From Acidobacteriaceae bacterium (GTDB lineage: Bacteria > Acidobacteriota > Terriglobia > Terriglobales > Acidobacteriaceae): 47,225 nucleotides of DNA. The stretch lies in NCBI GenBank assembly GCA_021323655.1, contig JAJPKO010000064.1:1-47225 (forward strand), written 5' to 3'. Of this stretch, positions 1 to 7,729 are shown piece after piece. The notes beneath the pieces were generated by a model. That model worked only from the letters and a program-made list of their open reading frames with translations, made no database searches and was not told the DNA's origin. Position 1 is the stretch's first letter. Each line of letters starts with the position of its first letter. The translations under genes and the position numbers were made by a program.

Positions 1-44
1 ATATTCACAATCTGCTCAGGCGTGTGCTTCCTGGGCTTTGCCAT
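1..44 (-). CDS. IS3-family transposase OrfA, N-terminal fragment (runs off window)
   Basis: Only 14 complete codons lie in the window. They start at the ATG at 44 and continue past base 1. The K/R-rich start followed by TPEQIV is characteristic of IS3-family OrfA proteins, which bind the terminal repeats and are usually joined to OrfB (DDE transposase) by programmed frameshifting. A GGAAGGAG-like ribosome binding site precedes the ATG. The family call rests on a short stretch, so the subgroup is left open. Confidence 0.6.
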   Translation of the reverse strand, partial: MAKPRKHTPEQIVN

Positions 45-103
45 TCCATGCTCCTTCCATACCAGTTTGTCTCACTCCCACTGGTACAGAATTTCCCGGG
101 CAC
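1..103 (-). mobile_element. End of an IS3-family insertion sequence (partial)
   Basis: Bases 44 to 1, read on the minus strand, encode an uninterrupted start MAKPRKHTPEQIVN, which matches the typical N-terminus of IS3-family OrfA transposase (the leading helix of its helix-turn-helix). A GGAG ribosome binding site lies just upstream of the ATG. The element runs off the left edge. Its terminal inverted repeat should begin somewhere in 88-103, where similarity of the neighbouring AbiEii protein to its family stops; TG dinucleotides usable as an IS3 tip occur at 88 and 102. The exact tip cannot be fixed without the other end of the element. Confidence 0.7.
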
Positions 104-508
104 TCCAAGATTCCCTGTGAATATAGTGCGAACTCCAGAGTAGTCGGCGTCTTCGCGGATGACTTCGCCGGTGAATGATGCTGGATCGAATGTCACACCG
201 TCATTCGGAACTTCGGTCTGCGCCACTTCCCGCATTATTCGGACAATGGCTTCAACCTCGTTCGTTGTCCTTCCAAGGAGATCAATGTCCATAGTAGGCC
301 GGGTCGTTGGTGCGCGCCAAGCGGTCAGCATCAGAGCGCCTTTCAGCAGGAATCTCTCAGAATGAGGGGATACGGAAAGCCGATAGAGAAAACGCTCCAT
401 CGCATAATACTGCAGGATTTCTGCAAAGGGGCGCGCGTTCGCTTGTGCATAGTTCAGGAGGCGCTGTCGAACCGATGCACTCATGTTCTTGATAACGGGA
501 ACCGTCAT
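5..508 (-). pseudogene. AbiEii-type nucleotidyltransferase toxin, truncated by an IS
   Basis: From the ATG at 508 the protein reads MTVPVIKNMSASVRQRLLNYA, then a nucleotidyltransferase core with LLKGALML and the acidic motif MDIDLLGR (the DxD that binds metal and nucleotide in AbiEii/DNA polymerase beta-like enzymes), then a strand ending at FTGNLG. Family members continue there with the second half of the enzyme (about 250-300 residues in total). Here the frame instead runs into insertion-sequence DNA and stops at 5-7. The start is chosen because TGA of the antitoxin and ATG overlap as ATGA at 505-508, a sign of translational coupling; the longer open frame to 553 is inside the antitoxin gene. 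In a type IV system the intact toxin would modify tRNA or nucleotides to stop growth on phage infection. This copy is probably inactive. Confidence 0.78.
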
Positions 509-1125
509 AGGACCGCCTCCAGGTAAGGCCGTATCACGCGCTCTACTCGGCACAGCTTCGCGTAGCGTTCGATCAGGTCCATTTTCATCCGGCCACGCCG
601 GCGATAGAGATTGAGAGCCTCCACGCAGACATCGATACCGAGCTTGTTACGGTATTTGAAACAGTCAGCAAGGGTCTTTTCAGGTGAGTATAGGCGAACC
701 CGCGTGTTGTCCAGTTTCTCCTCGATGATTCCGTTCTCGTAGACAGCTTGGGAGTACCAGAAGAGCCGCAGAGGCGGATATTGCAGGACTGGGGCCTGGC
801 TGTTAGCTGGAATAGCAAGGTAAACGGCATGGGGTATCTGTGTCGTCATACGGTGAAATGCGAGAGCCGAGATCAGGCACACGACGCCTTGCGGAACTTT
901 CAGGGCGGCAGTCACCAGATCGGGATTGCCAAGGGGTTTGGAATGGGCGAGCCGGTAGAGGCCGCGTTCCATTCGTTCAAGTCTCGCGTCGTCACGGAGC
1001 GCATAGAGTATCCGAGGGTGAATTCCGAATTGGAGGGCCTGATTGGTGCTCAGGATGCCTCCATGAGTCTCAAAGATTCTGAGTGCGCGCTCCGCGGGGG
1101 AGAGGATATTGGGCTGGTCGGCCAT
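505..1125 (-). CDS. AbiEi-family type IV antitoxin / transcriptional repressor
   Basis: A 206-residue protein from the ATG at 1125. The N-terminal part (about residues 8-60: RALRIFETHGGILSTNQAL...) is the winged-helix AbiEi antitoxin domain. It is followed by the usual AbiEi C-terminal domain with LISALAFHRMTTQIP and the conserved YSPEKTLADCFKYRNKLG stretch. In characterised AbiE systems this protein represses its own promoter by binding inverted repeats and counters the AbiEii toxin without direct contact. The gene overlaps abiEii by four bases. GAGG lies about 10 bases before the chosen ATG; an upstream ATG at 1149 also has a GGAG and would add eight residues. The reading frame is intact although the toxin is broken, so it may persist as a solitary regulator. 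Confidence 0.82.
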   Translation of the reverse strand: MADQPNILSPAERALRIFETHGGILSTNQALQFGIHPRILYALRDDARLERMERGLYRLAHSKPLGNPDLVTAALKVPQGVVCLISALAFHRMTTQIPHAVYLAIPANSQAPVLQYPPLRLFWYSQAVYENGIIEEKLDNTRVRLYSPEKTLADCFKYRNKLGIDVCVEALNLYRRRGRMKMDLIERYAKLCRVERVIRPYLEAVL

Positions 1126-1202
1126 CGGATAAATTCCTCGGATAATCATAGCAATCTCCGAGTATTTTATCCATATTCAACCTGCTCATTTCGGGTTATC
1201 CG
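1126..1202. promoter_or_regulatory. Candidate AbiEi operator region with inverted repeats
   Basis: CTCGGA (1137-1142) and TCCGAG (1157-1162) form an exact inverted repeat just upstream of the antitoxin start. In the same interval CGGATAA occurs twice (1126-1132, 1139-1145) and its complement TTATCC twice (1167-1172, 1196-1201). AbiEi proteins are known to bind inverted repeats in their own promoters, so this is the natural place for autoregulation. No convincing -35/-10 pair was found; the minus strand is AT-rich around 1145-1180. The repeats are seen; the binding is inferred. Confidence 0.4.
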
Positions 1203-1203
1203 G

Positions 1204-1234
1204 TTGGCAAGCTGACTGGAAATCAGCTTGCCAA
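1204..1234. repeat. Perfect 12-bp inverted repeat (hairpin)
   Basis: TTGGCAAGCTGA (1204-1215) and TCAGCTTGCCAA (1223-1234) are exact reverse complements separated by seven bases. No T-run follows on either strand, so it is not an ordinary intrinsic terminator. It lies between the antitoxin promoter and the tRNA fragment. Confidence 0.7.
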
Positions 1235-1402
1235 ACTATGACATAAACATGACATGCGCTATGACGCACGTTTTTGTAAGTCACTGAAAACAAAGCAACA
1301 AACTGCAACGAATTTCGCGGTCGTTCTGTGCGGGCTGCGGTTTGTATAAGTCATTGTTGTAGAGAGACTTAGCCGTGCGTCTCCCCGATTTTTTCGCGGT
1401 AA
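1235..1402. other. Gene-free stretch with short direct repeats next to tRNA scar
   Basis: No plausible gene is seen. Two similar elements, GTAAGTCACTG (1276-1286) and TATAAGTCATTG (1345-1356), lie 5' of the tRNA fragment. Short repeats like these can be integrase arm-binding sites beside attachment cores, but there is no integrase gene in the window to support that. Open frames crossing this area are antisense readings of the tRNA fragment. Confidence 0.3.
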
Positions 1403-1446
1403 CTCTGGATCAGCATATCGGGGTTCGAATCCCTGGGGGGCAGCCA
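1403..1446 (+). pseudogene. 3' fragment of tRNA-Gln (CTG), candidate attachment-site scar
   Basis: The segment reads as the anticodon loop CTCTGGA (anticodon CTG), the 3' anticodon-stem strand TCAGC, a variable loop, a T-arm built on GGGGTTCGAATCCC, the acceptor strand GGGGGCA, discriminator G and CCA. This fits tRNA-Gln, which typically has a U1 acceptor start and G73. The 5' half is missing: bases before 1403 cannot pair with TCAGC or supply an acceptor strand. Such 3' tRNA duplicates are left at the distal end of elements that integrate into tRNA genes. With this orientation the element would lie to the left, which is where the AbiE and IS genes are. Confidence 0.6.
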
Positions 1447-1683
1447 ATCTAAAATCGAGCACTTACCTCCTTTTTTACTGTCCCGAGTCGTTGTGAGGGA
1501 TTTTATGTGAACCCCCGATCGGTGCGATTGGATGTTGTCATCCGCTGAGGCCAAGTGATAAACTAGTTAACATGCAGCTTACCTCCGGCCACTTCTGTAT
1601 GGACGCAGCGTGTTGTCCCCCAGGTGGGCGCGCAGGCTGTAGCTCAATCTAGCACCAGCTGCTCAGACTTCGGATTTCGAAGA

Positions 1684-1712
1684 GGCCCACGACACAGCTC
1701 GTGGGCCTTTTT
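1684..1712 (+). terminator. Intrinsic terminator
   Basis: A nine-base perfect stem GGCCCACGA / TCGTGGGCC with a six-base loop is followed by five T. It points rightward and lies before the TonB receptor gene. No intact gene feeding it is seen. The preceding 1624-1683 stretch contains GTAGCTCAAT and AGCACC, like the D-arm of a tRNA, and may be a decayed tRNA or small RNA. Confidence 0.75.
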
Positions 1713-1762
1713 CATTCAGTCCATTTTCCAGAAGCAAATAACAGAAATTTGTGAGGTACAGT

Positions 1763-4700
1763 ATGAAGTATTTTGCAGTCCGTTTTGGCCTTTTCCTTTT
1801 GCTCATCACAGCCGCTGTTTCCGCATGGTCTCAGTCTCTTATTTCCGGAGATCTCGCCGGCTCAGTCTTCGACGGATCCGGTGCAGTCGTGCCCAATGCC
1901 TCTCTCATCTTGAAGAACACCGATTCTGGAGAGACATTCAATTCCACCAGCAACAGCGCCGGCGCGTATCGCTTTGCCCTCCTCAAGCCCGGGCACTACG
2001 AGCTCACCGTCACAGCTCCCGGTTTCAAGACGCAGGTGCAGAAGACCATTGTGCAGGTAGGGCAGCAAACCACGCTCAACATCAACCTCGCTGTCGCAAA
2101 TTCCAATACAACTGTGCAGGTCAACGCCCAGGCTGAGTCGCTTCTTCAGACCAACCACGCAGACATCTCCACCGCATTCGATGAACAGCAGGTGCAATAT
2201 GTGCCCAACCCCGGCAACGATCTGACCTATGTCGCGCAGGTTGCCCCTGGCGCCTTGATGAACACGGAGCAGGGGACCGGCAACTTCAATGTCTTCGGAC
2301 TTCCGGGCAGCTCTAATGTATTCACCGTAGATGGCGGCTTTGAAGATACATACGGAATCAACGTCAACTATTCGGCCGCCAGCAATCTGCTTCTCGGTAA
2401 CAATGACATTGCAGAAGTCACAGTCGTCAGCCCCGCCTATCAGGGCCAGTACGGCAGCTCGTCAGGCGCGTTTGTTACCGAGCTCACAAAGTCCGGCGGC
2501 AGCACCTATCACGGCAACGCCGTCTACTGGTGGAACGGCCGTGTCCTCAACGCCAACAACTACTTCAACAAGCAGAGCGCTCCCATCACGCCGCGTCCTT
2601 TTGATAATGCAAACCAGTGGGCAGTCTCTGTCGGCGGCCCCGTCCCGCACACCAGTGACAAGCTGCACTTCTTTTTCGATAACGAAGGCATACGCCTCAT
2701 TCTGCCCACCAGTAGCTTTGTCTACATTCCATCGCCTGCTTTTCAGCAGGCTGTTCTTGACAACATCGCTCAGGTCAGCCCGTCGCAGTTGGGCTTTTAT
2801 CAGAAGCTATTCAGCGTCTACAACCATGCAAAAGGGGCTTCGCAGGCAGGCACAGTTTCCGGTTCCGATCCTTCTGGCTGCAACAATCAGACGCATGTAA
2901 TCCAGGGAAAACAGTTCGGCGCAGGCGCGGCGCCCTGCGCTCTCCAGTTCCGTTCCGTCGCAGGAAACTCAACCAGCGAAACCATCTACGTCGGTCGTAT
3001 GGACTACGACGCTGGCGCAAACGACCACCTCTTTGCCCACTTCAAAATTGATAAAGGGCTCCAGGCCAGCTACACCGATCCTCTTAACCCGCTCTTCAAT
3101 GTCACCAGCAAGCAGCCCGAATACGAGGGCCAGCTGAACGAAAGCCATATCTTCACTCCGAACCTGGTCAATCAGTTCATCTTTGCCACCATGTATTACC
3201 GCGGAAACTCCAGCAACCCAAACCTGGCTGCTTCCACCGCGCTCTTTCCATACACGCTCTCGTTCGCAAGCGGTACCTTTGCAACCCTCGGCGGACAAAA
3301 CAATCAGTACCCCGCCGGACGCAACGTCACACAGTATCAATTTATTGATGACCTGAGCTGGTCGAAAGAGAAGCACACATTCAAGGCGGGCGTAAATTTC
3401 CGCCGCGCAAACATGACCAACTTCAGCCCAGGTGCCGGAACTATCGGATACAACTCCAGTGAAACTCTCAATAGCTTTATCAACGGAGTAAATGATGTCT
3501 GGACGCAGAGTTTTCCTCTGCGGCGGACGCAGCCCGTTTCATTATGGGCCCTAGGCCTTTACGCGCAGGATGAGTGGGCCGTGTTGCCCAACGTAAAGAT
3601 CACTCTGTCGCTGCGCTCGGATACAGAGTCAAACCCGGTCTGCCACACCAATTGCTATGCGCGCTTTGCCTCAGATTTCCTCGCGCTGAACCATGACTCA
3701 GGCACGCCATACAACCAGGTAATTCAGTCAGGACTTAGCCACGCCTTCCACTCTCTCGATGCCTTCATCTTCCAGCCGCGACTCGGCGTGGCATGGTCTG
3801 TCTTCGGCCCCAACTCCCGCACTATCGTGCGCGCCGGAGTCGGCGAATTTACTGACATTCTTCCTGCTGCTTTGTCTGACGCTGCCATCAGAAACCTTCC
3901 CATCGCGAGCCGCTTTACTGTGGTCAGCAATGCGTCAAAGCAATATACGCTCGACCCCAGCCTCTCCAGCAGCGCCGCAACTGCGGCAGCAGATTCCTCC
4001 CAGGCATTCCATTCCGGTTTTGCGCAAGGACAAAACTATCGCCAGATTAGTCAGGCCGTCGAAAGCGCCGGAGGAACATTCTCGGCCCCTGGCTTTACCA
4101 ATACTGTCGCGGACTTCCACAATCCGCGCGTCATCGAGTGGAACCTCGCGCTGCAGCAGCAGTTGGCATCCAACCTCGTCCTCACCGTCAACTACGTAGG
4201 CAATCACGGATACCGTGAGCCGATCAACAATGGTGGCCTCAATGCGTATGGATTTGGCAGCCTTCCTGCTTCACCCCTCGACCCGAACTTCGGAACAGTT
4301 TCTGAAGTGGACACACAGGGATACTCCAACTTCAACGGCCTCATCACACAATTGCAGCACCGCTCCCGCTACGCCACTCTGCAATTCAACTACACCTACA
4401 GTCACTCGCTCGACCTCATCTCCAATGGCGGCCTCAGCGGATATAACTATGGAACAGCGAGCGGTCTGCTCAATCCGCAGAACCCATTCAACCTTAACGC
4501 AAACTATGGAAACGCAGACTACGATGTCCGGCACAACTTCACTACCAGCTACATCCTGAATGTGCCCTACTATCGCGGTCCTAAAGTCATTGCTGAAGGC
4601 TGGCGTCTTGCAGGCACCATCTTCGGCCGTTCCGGCGTGCCTCTCTCGGTGGTAGATGGTGACGTCAGCGCAACCCTCAATGGCCAGAACTACAGCGGGA

Positions 4701-5119
4701 GCGTCTTCGCTGCGCAGACCAATCCACATCCAGAGGGCCTCTCCTCATGCGACCGCAGCGCGGCCCGTCTCGGCGGAGCACCGTGCCTCAAAACAGTTGA
4801 TTTTGCCGCGGCAGGTGAAACAGCAAACTTCAATCAGCAGAGGAGAAACCAGTTCCGCGGCCCTATCTACACCAACTTCGACCTGAGCCTCTACAAAGCA
4901 ACGAAACTTCCCGGCGAGAAAGCAAATCTCACTCTCGGGGTTCAGGCCTTCAACCTGCTGAACCACGCGCCATTCGATTCTCCGGTGAATGACGTGTCCA
5001 GCGGACAATTCGGCCGCATCGTCAGCAATGTCAGCACTCCTACCAGCATCCTGGGCGCGTTTCTCGGCGGAGACTCCTCGCCCCGGCAATTGCAGCTGAC
5101 CGCCAGGTTCGAGTTCTGA
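1763..5119 (+). CDS. Oar-like TonB-dependent receptor with carboxypeptidase-regulatory-like N-domain
   Basis: An outer-membrane protein of 1118 residues. It begins with a signal peptide (MKYFAVRFGLFLLLITAAV, cleavage near AWSQS). Next comes a transthyretin/carboxypeptidase-regulatory-like domain at about residues 28-115 (GSVFDGSGAVVPNASL, NSAGAYRFALLKPGHYELTV). A plug-like region follows (NVFGLPGSSNVFTVDGG), then a long beta-barrel rich in aromatic residues, ending in LTARFEF with a terminal Phe typical of outer-membrane insertion signals. These receptors are greatly expanded in Acidobacteria and are thought to import or bind large ligands using TonB energy. The ATG at 1763 is preferred over the in-frame GTG at 1751 because GTGAGG six bases upstream is a good ribosome binding site. 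The ligand cannot be read; neighbouring glycan-acting genes suggest a saccharide. Confidence 0.88.
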   Translation: MKYFAVRFGLFLLLITAAVSAWSQSLISGDLAGSVFDGSGAVVPNASLILKNTDSGETFNSTSNSAGAYRFALLKPGHYELTVTAPGFKTQVQKTIVQVGQQTTLNINLAVANSNTTVQVNAQAESLLQTNHADISTAFDEQQVQYVPNPGNDLTYVAQVAPGALMNTEQGTGNFNVFGLPGSSNVFTVDGGFEDTYGINVNYSAASNLLLGNNDIAEVTVVSPAYQGQYGSSSGAFVTELTKSGGSTYHGNAVYWWNGRVLNANNYFNKQSAPITPRPFDNANQWAVSVGGPVPHTSDKLHFFFDNEGIRLILPTSSFVYIPSPAFQQAVLDNIAQVSPSQLGFYQKLFSVYNHAKGASQAGTVSGSDPSGCNNQTHVIQGKQFGAGAAPCALQFRSVAGNSTSETIYVGRMDYDAGANDHLFAHFKIDKGLQASYTDPLNPLFNVTSKQPEYEGQLNESHIFTPNLVNQFIFATMYYRGNSSNPNLAASTALFPYTLSFASGTFATLGGQNNQYPAGRNVTQYQFIDDLSWSKEKHTFKAGVNFRRANMTNFSPGAGTIGYNSSETLNSFINGVNDVWTQSFPLRRTQPVSLWALGLYAQDEWAVLPNVKITLSLRSDTESNPVCHTNCYARFASDFLALNHDSGTPYNQVIQSGLSHAFHSLDAFIFQPRLGVAWSVFGPNSRTIVRAGVGEFTDILPAALSDAAIRNLPIASRFTVVSNASKQYTLDPSLSSSAATAAADSSQAFHSGFAQGQNYRQISQAVESAGGTFSAPGFTNTVADFHNPRVIEWNLALQQQLASNLVLTVNYVGNHGYREPINNGGLNAYGFGSLPASPLDPNFGTVSEVDTQGYSNFNGLITQLQHRSRYATLQFNYTYSHSLDLISNGGLSGYNYGTASGLLNPQNPFNLNANYGNADYDVRHNFTTSYILNVPYYRGPKVIAEGWRLAGTIFGRSGVPLSVVDGDVSATLNGQNYSGSVFAAQTNPHPEGLSSCDRSAARLGGAPCLKTVDFAAAGETANFNQQRRNQFRGPIYTNFDLSLYKATKLPGEKANLTLGVQAFNLLNHAPFDSPVNDVSSGQFGRIVSNVSTPTSILGAFLGGDSSPRQLQLTARFEF

Positions 5120-5141
5120 GCGGATCGGTCATCACCGGAAC

Positions 5142-5178
5142 CCCATTCAAGCCCTTCTTTCGGGCTTGAATGGGCTGT
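5142..5178 (+). terminator. Terminator after the TonB-dependent receptor gene
   Basis: CCCATTCAAGCCC (5142-5154) and GGGCTTGAATGGG (5162-5174) are exact complements with a seven-base loop, followed by CTGTTTC. The T-tail is weak, but the 13-bp stem sits 23 bases after the receptor stop and ahead of the convergent glycosidase gene, so it probably ends transcription from the left. Confidence 0.7.
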
Positions 5179-5209
5179 TTCTCCTCAGACACCCTCATTT
5201 CACAAAGGC

Positions 5210-6550
5210 CTAATAATTTTTAAATCCGGCCTTTTCCATTCCGCGCTGCGCTTCAGGATTCTTCATAAACGTCTTCCACACAAATCCAGTCCGCAGATTT
5301 TCTGCCATCAACAAAATAATTCCCGCATCAATTCCTACCAGGTCCGTGTCATACCAGTTCTTCAAGGGGTTGAAGGCATCTACAAAACCATAGCGGCTCC
5401 ATGCCTGCGGATAGCGGTTCTTAATATTCTTCAAAACGCGCATCGTCGCGTCCGGAAGGAAGGGAAGCGATCCCCCAGCCGCTGCCGGGACCACGGTTCC
5501 GTCAATCGGTCCCATCGCCGGCGGCCCACCCCACACCACATATCCTTTCTCAGAATCAGAAGCGGTAATGCCCCACAAGTCTTCGCTGTAATCCGAATAA
5601 TATTTGTGCAGCTCAATGCAAAAGCGGCGATGTACCTCCGTGGCCGTCGCCGAGTTCTGGAAGTAGTCCGCATACTTGTCGCGCTTGTGCCGGAAATCAA
5701 ACCATGCCTGCGAATATTGATGAACAAACAACGGCGCGAAGGAGCCTATGTAGCGCAGACCATCATACTCAAACGTGATCCGCTTCCACGCATCCCATAC
5801 GCCCGCCGGCAGAGGATGGGTCGCCGACCCCATCCCCAGCAGATAAATCATCATCAGTTCACTGTAGTACTCCCATTTGGAAGAGAGAAAACCGGACTCC
5901 GGCGTCCACCCCATCGGCAGCAACGACACATCTTCTGATAACCATGTCCAGTCCACCCGGTCGAAAATCGCCCGTGCTAGCTGCATAATGTCGCGATCAT
6001 GAAAGTACTGGCGGCACGTGAGAATGCCGCATATCAGGATCGCCGTATCAATCGAAGAAACTTCCGAGTCCCATATTCTCTCGCCCGTATTGATGTTGGC
6101 GAAGTGAAAGAAAAATCCGCGGTGCGTCGGCAATTTCTTCCATAGAAAATCCAGCGTTGTAATCACGCGCAGCCGCGCATCCTGGTAAGAGATAAACCCG
6201 CGCTTCTCCGCTATGCAGATGCCCGTCAGCCCAAATCCAGTTGAAGCAATGCTGGCTGCCGCATACGTGTCCGGCACGCGTACATTGCAGCGGTCTTTGA
6301 TGAGTCCCGTCTGCGGATTCGCCTGCTCCCAGAAATATAGAAATGTCTTGTGCTCGAGATCGTCCAGGAATGCCTCATCCTCCTGGGTAAGCACTGGGCC
6401 GTCAGGCTTCTGTTCCTCTGTTGCAGCAAGTGCCCTCCGGTATACAAGCGAAGGGCCAAGAGATAGCGCGGCGAGCTGCTGGAGAAACTTCCGCCGCGAG
6501 TGGAATGAGTGGTCTTTACTTCCATCCATGTTCAGCCGCACCATTTGCAT
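5210..6550 (-). CDS. Tat-exported PF10091 'glucoamylase' family protein (GH144-like)
   Basis: A protein of about 446 residues with a twin-arginine signal (SRRKFLQQLAALSLG) and then an alpha/alpha-barrel-type sequence: FLDDLEHKTFLYFWEQANP, STGFGLTGICIAEKRG, SSIDTAILICGIL, WEYYSELMMIYLLGMGS, YSEDLWGITASD and a C-terminal DLVGIDAGIILLMAENLRTG. These are hallmarks of the putative glucoamylase family PF10091. To my knowledge characterised relatives (GH144) act on beta-1,2-glucans; the substrate here is inferred, not shown. The start is uncertain: ATGs at 6550, 6544 and 6529 are all possible and none has a strong ribosome binding site; the open frame to 6643 would need a TTG start. It is divergent from the 6660 gene and faces the receptor gene. 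Confidence 0.82.
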   Translation of the reverse strand: MQMVRLNMDGSKDHSFHSRRKFLQQLAALSLGPSLVYRRALAATEEQKPDGPVLTQEDEAFLDDLEHKTFLYFWEQANPQTGLIKDRCNVRVPDTYAAASIASTGFGLTGICIAEKRGFISYQDARLRVITTLDFLWKKLPTHRGFFFHFANINTGERIWDSEVSSIDTAILICGILTCRQYFHDRDIMQLARAIFDRVDWTWLSEDVSLLPMGWTPESGFLSSKWEYYSELMMIYLLGMGSATHPLPAGVWDAWKRITFEYDGLRYIGSFAPLFVHQYSQAWFDFRHKRDKYADYFQNSATATEVHRRFCIELHKYYSDYSEDLWGITASDSEKGYVVWGGPPAMGPIDGTVVPAAAGGSLPFLPDATMRVLKNIKNRYPQAWSRYGFVDAFNPLKNWYDTDLVGIDAGIILLMAENLRTGFVWKTFMKNPEAQRGMEKAGFKNY

Positions 6551-6659
6551 TCGCTGAAAGAATTTGTGGCTGACAACTCCACGATCAAAATAGATAGATG
6601 CAGAACATTTACTGGCAGCATCTCTCTTCTGCTCTGCGTCCAATTATGGTCGGTGCCGA

Positions 6660-7682
6660 ATGACAAGAAAGAATACCGTTTGGATCGCGATTGTTGTGGC
6701 CGCAGTCTCCGCAGTTGTTGTCACATTTTTATTGTTACGCGTGCATCGGCTCAGATTACTCTCCCTGCGCCAGGTGGTCATCGAAGGCGCTGTGATGCGG
6801 AAAGATCCTGATGCTAACTGGCAATTGCCGATTGCAGGCGTCGTCATCACGGCCACCGTGGACGGCGCCAGTGCGGCCACTCAGTCGGAAGCATCCGGCT
6901 ACTTCCGGCTGGTCCTGCAAAGAAAAGTCCTGTCCAGCGCCCCCGTTCTCGTCACCTTTCGCAGCGCATCCTATCAGCCTTTTGATCTGAATATCCAAAC
7001 CAAAAGGCTTCAGGTTCCCAACCAGCTCTATATCGTGCGCATGGACCCCATCTCGACAAAAAAGAGCGCTCCTGGCCCTAAAGCTCCGGCCACCACTATC
7101 TCCAACGTGCGCGTGCGATACACCATCAACTCACGCACAGCCACAAGTATAGGCAGCGCCGTCCGTACTTTTCAGGTTGTGAATAAAGGAAATGTGCCTT
7201 GTCAGCACCAGTCGCCCTGCTCGCCCGACGGCAAGTGGAAGGCATCGTCCGCCTCCGTCACACTCGATGCCGGGGCCGACAACTATTTCAGCAACGTGCG
7301 GGCCTCCTGTATCGCAGGTCCATGCCCCTTTACCCGTATAGACGCGCGCGGGTTCACCCACGGCGGCCGCACCATCACCGCCTCTGCATTGAACTGGTCT
7401 GACACCGCCACCTTCCTGCTGGAGGCCGAGGTCTACCACACGCAGATTACGTCCAACGTACGCGAGCTTTATCCCGTGATCTTCGGCAGCACGCTCAATT
7501 TCACCTTGCCGCCCACCGCGGAAGGCGTGAGCCTGGAGGCTGAAATCAATGGCGCGCCCATGGTCTTTCCTCTCGGGCCTGATCTCAATCTGAGCTGGGC
7601 CACCTGCTCGGTCGAAACCAGTTCCGACCAGGAAAAGACCATGGTCTATCGCTGCGGCCTTAAGCCCGCCTATAAGTTCTAA
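6660..7682 (+). CDS. Membrane-anchored protein with carboxypeptidase-regulatory-like domain (hypothetical)
   Basis: A 340-residue protein with one N-terminal membrane segment (residues 7-26, VWIAIVVAAVSAVVVTFLLL). A transthyretin-like repeat follows at about residues 38-128 (IEGAVMRKDPDANWQLPIAGVVITATVDG, SEASGYFRLVLQ), the fold used in CarboxypepD_reg domains. The C-terminal half (about 145-340) is a beta-rich region of unknown family with paired cysteines (CQHQSPCSPDG, CIAGPC). It is probably anchored in the inner membrane with its bulk outside the cytoplasm. It is divergent from the glucoamylase-family gene and ends 47 bases before the convergent GxGYxYP gene. Function unknown; context suggests cell-surface or glycan work. 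Confidence 0.7.
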   Translation: MTRKNTVWIAIVVAAVSAVVVTFLLLRVHRLRLLSLRQVVIEGAVMRKDPDANWQLPIAGVVITATVDGASAATQSEASGYFRLVLQRKVLSSAPVLVTFRSASYQPFDLNIQTKRLQVPNQLYIVRMDPISTKKSAPGPKAPATTISNVRVRYTINSRTATSIGSAVRTFQVVNKGNVPCQHQSPCSPDGKWKASSASVTLDAGADNYFSNVRASCIAGPCPFTRIDARGFTHGGRTITASALNWSDTATFLLEAEVYHTQITSNVRELYPVIFGSTLNFTLPPTAEGVSLEAEINGAPMVFPLGPDLNLSWATCSVETSSDQEKTMVYRCGLKPAYKF

Positions 7683-7729
7683 AGAGGACCAGGAAGCCCA
7701 GGCCGCACAAACCGCCGGTCCTCCCTGCA

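Noticed and set aside
748-1215. Plus-strand 155-codon frame opposite the antitoxin
   Set aside because: It lies opposite the well-supported AbiEi gene, has no family resemblance and no ribosome binding site.
1259-1554. Two minus-strand open frames with protein-like GFEPRY and PRDSNP strings
   Set aside because: They are antisense translations of the tRNA-Gln fragment, a well-known source of false proteins.
1763-5119. SusC call for the TonB receptor
   Set aside because: There is no SusD neighbour, and the N-terminal regulatory-like domain with this length fits the Oar-like acidobacterial group better.
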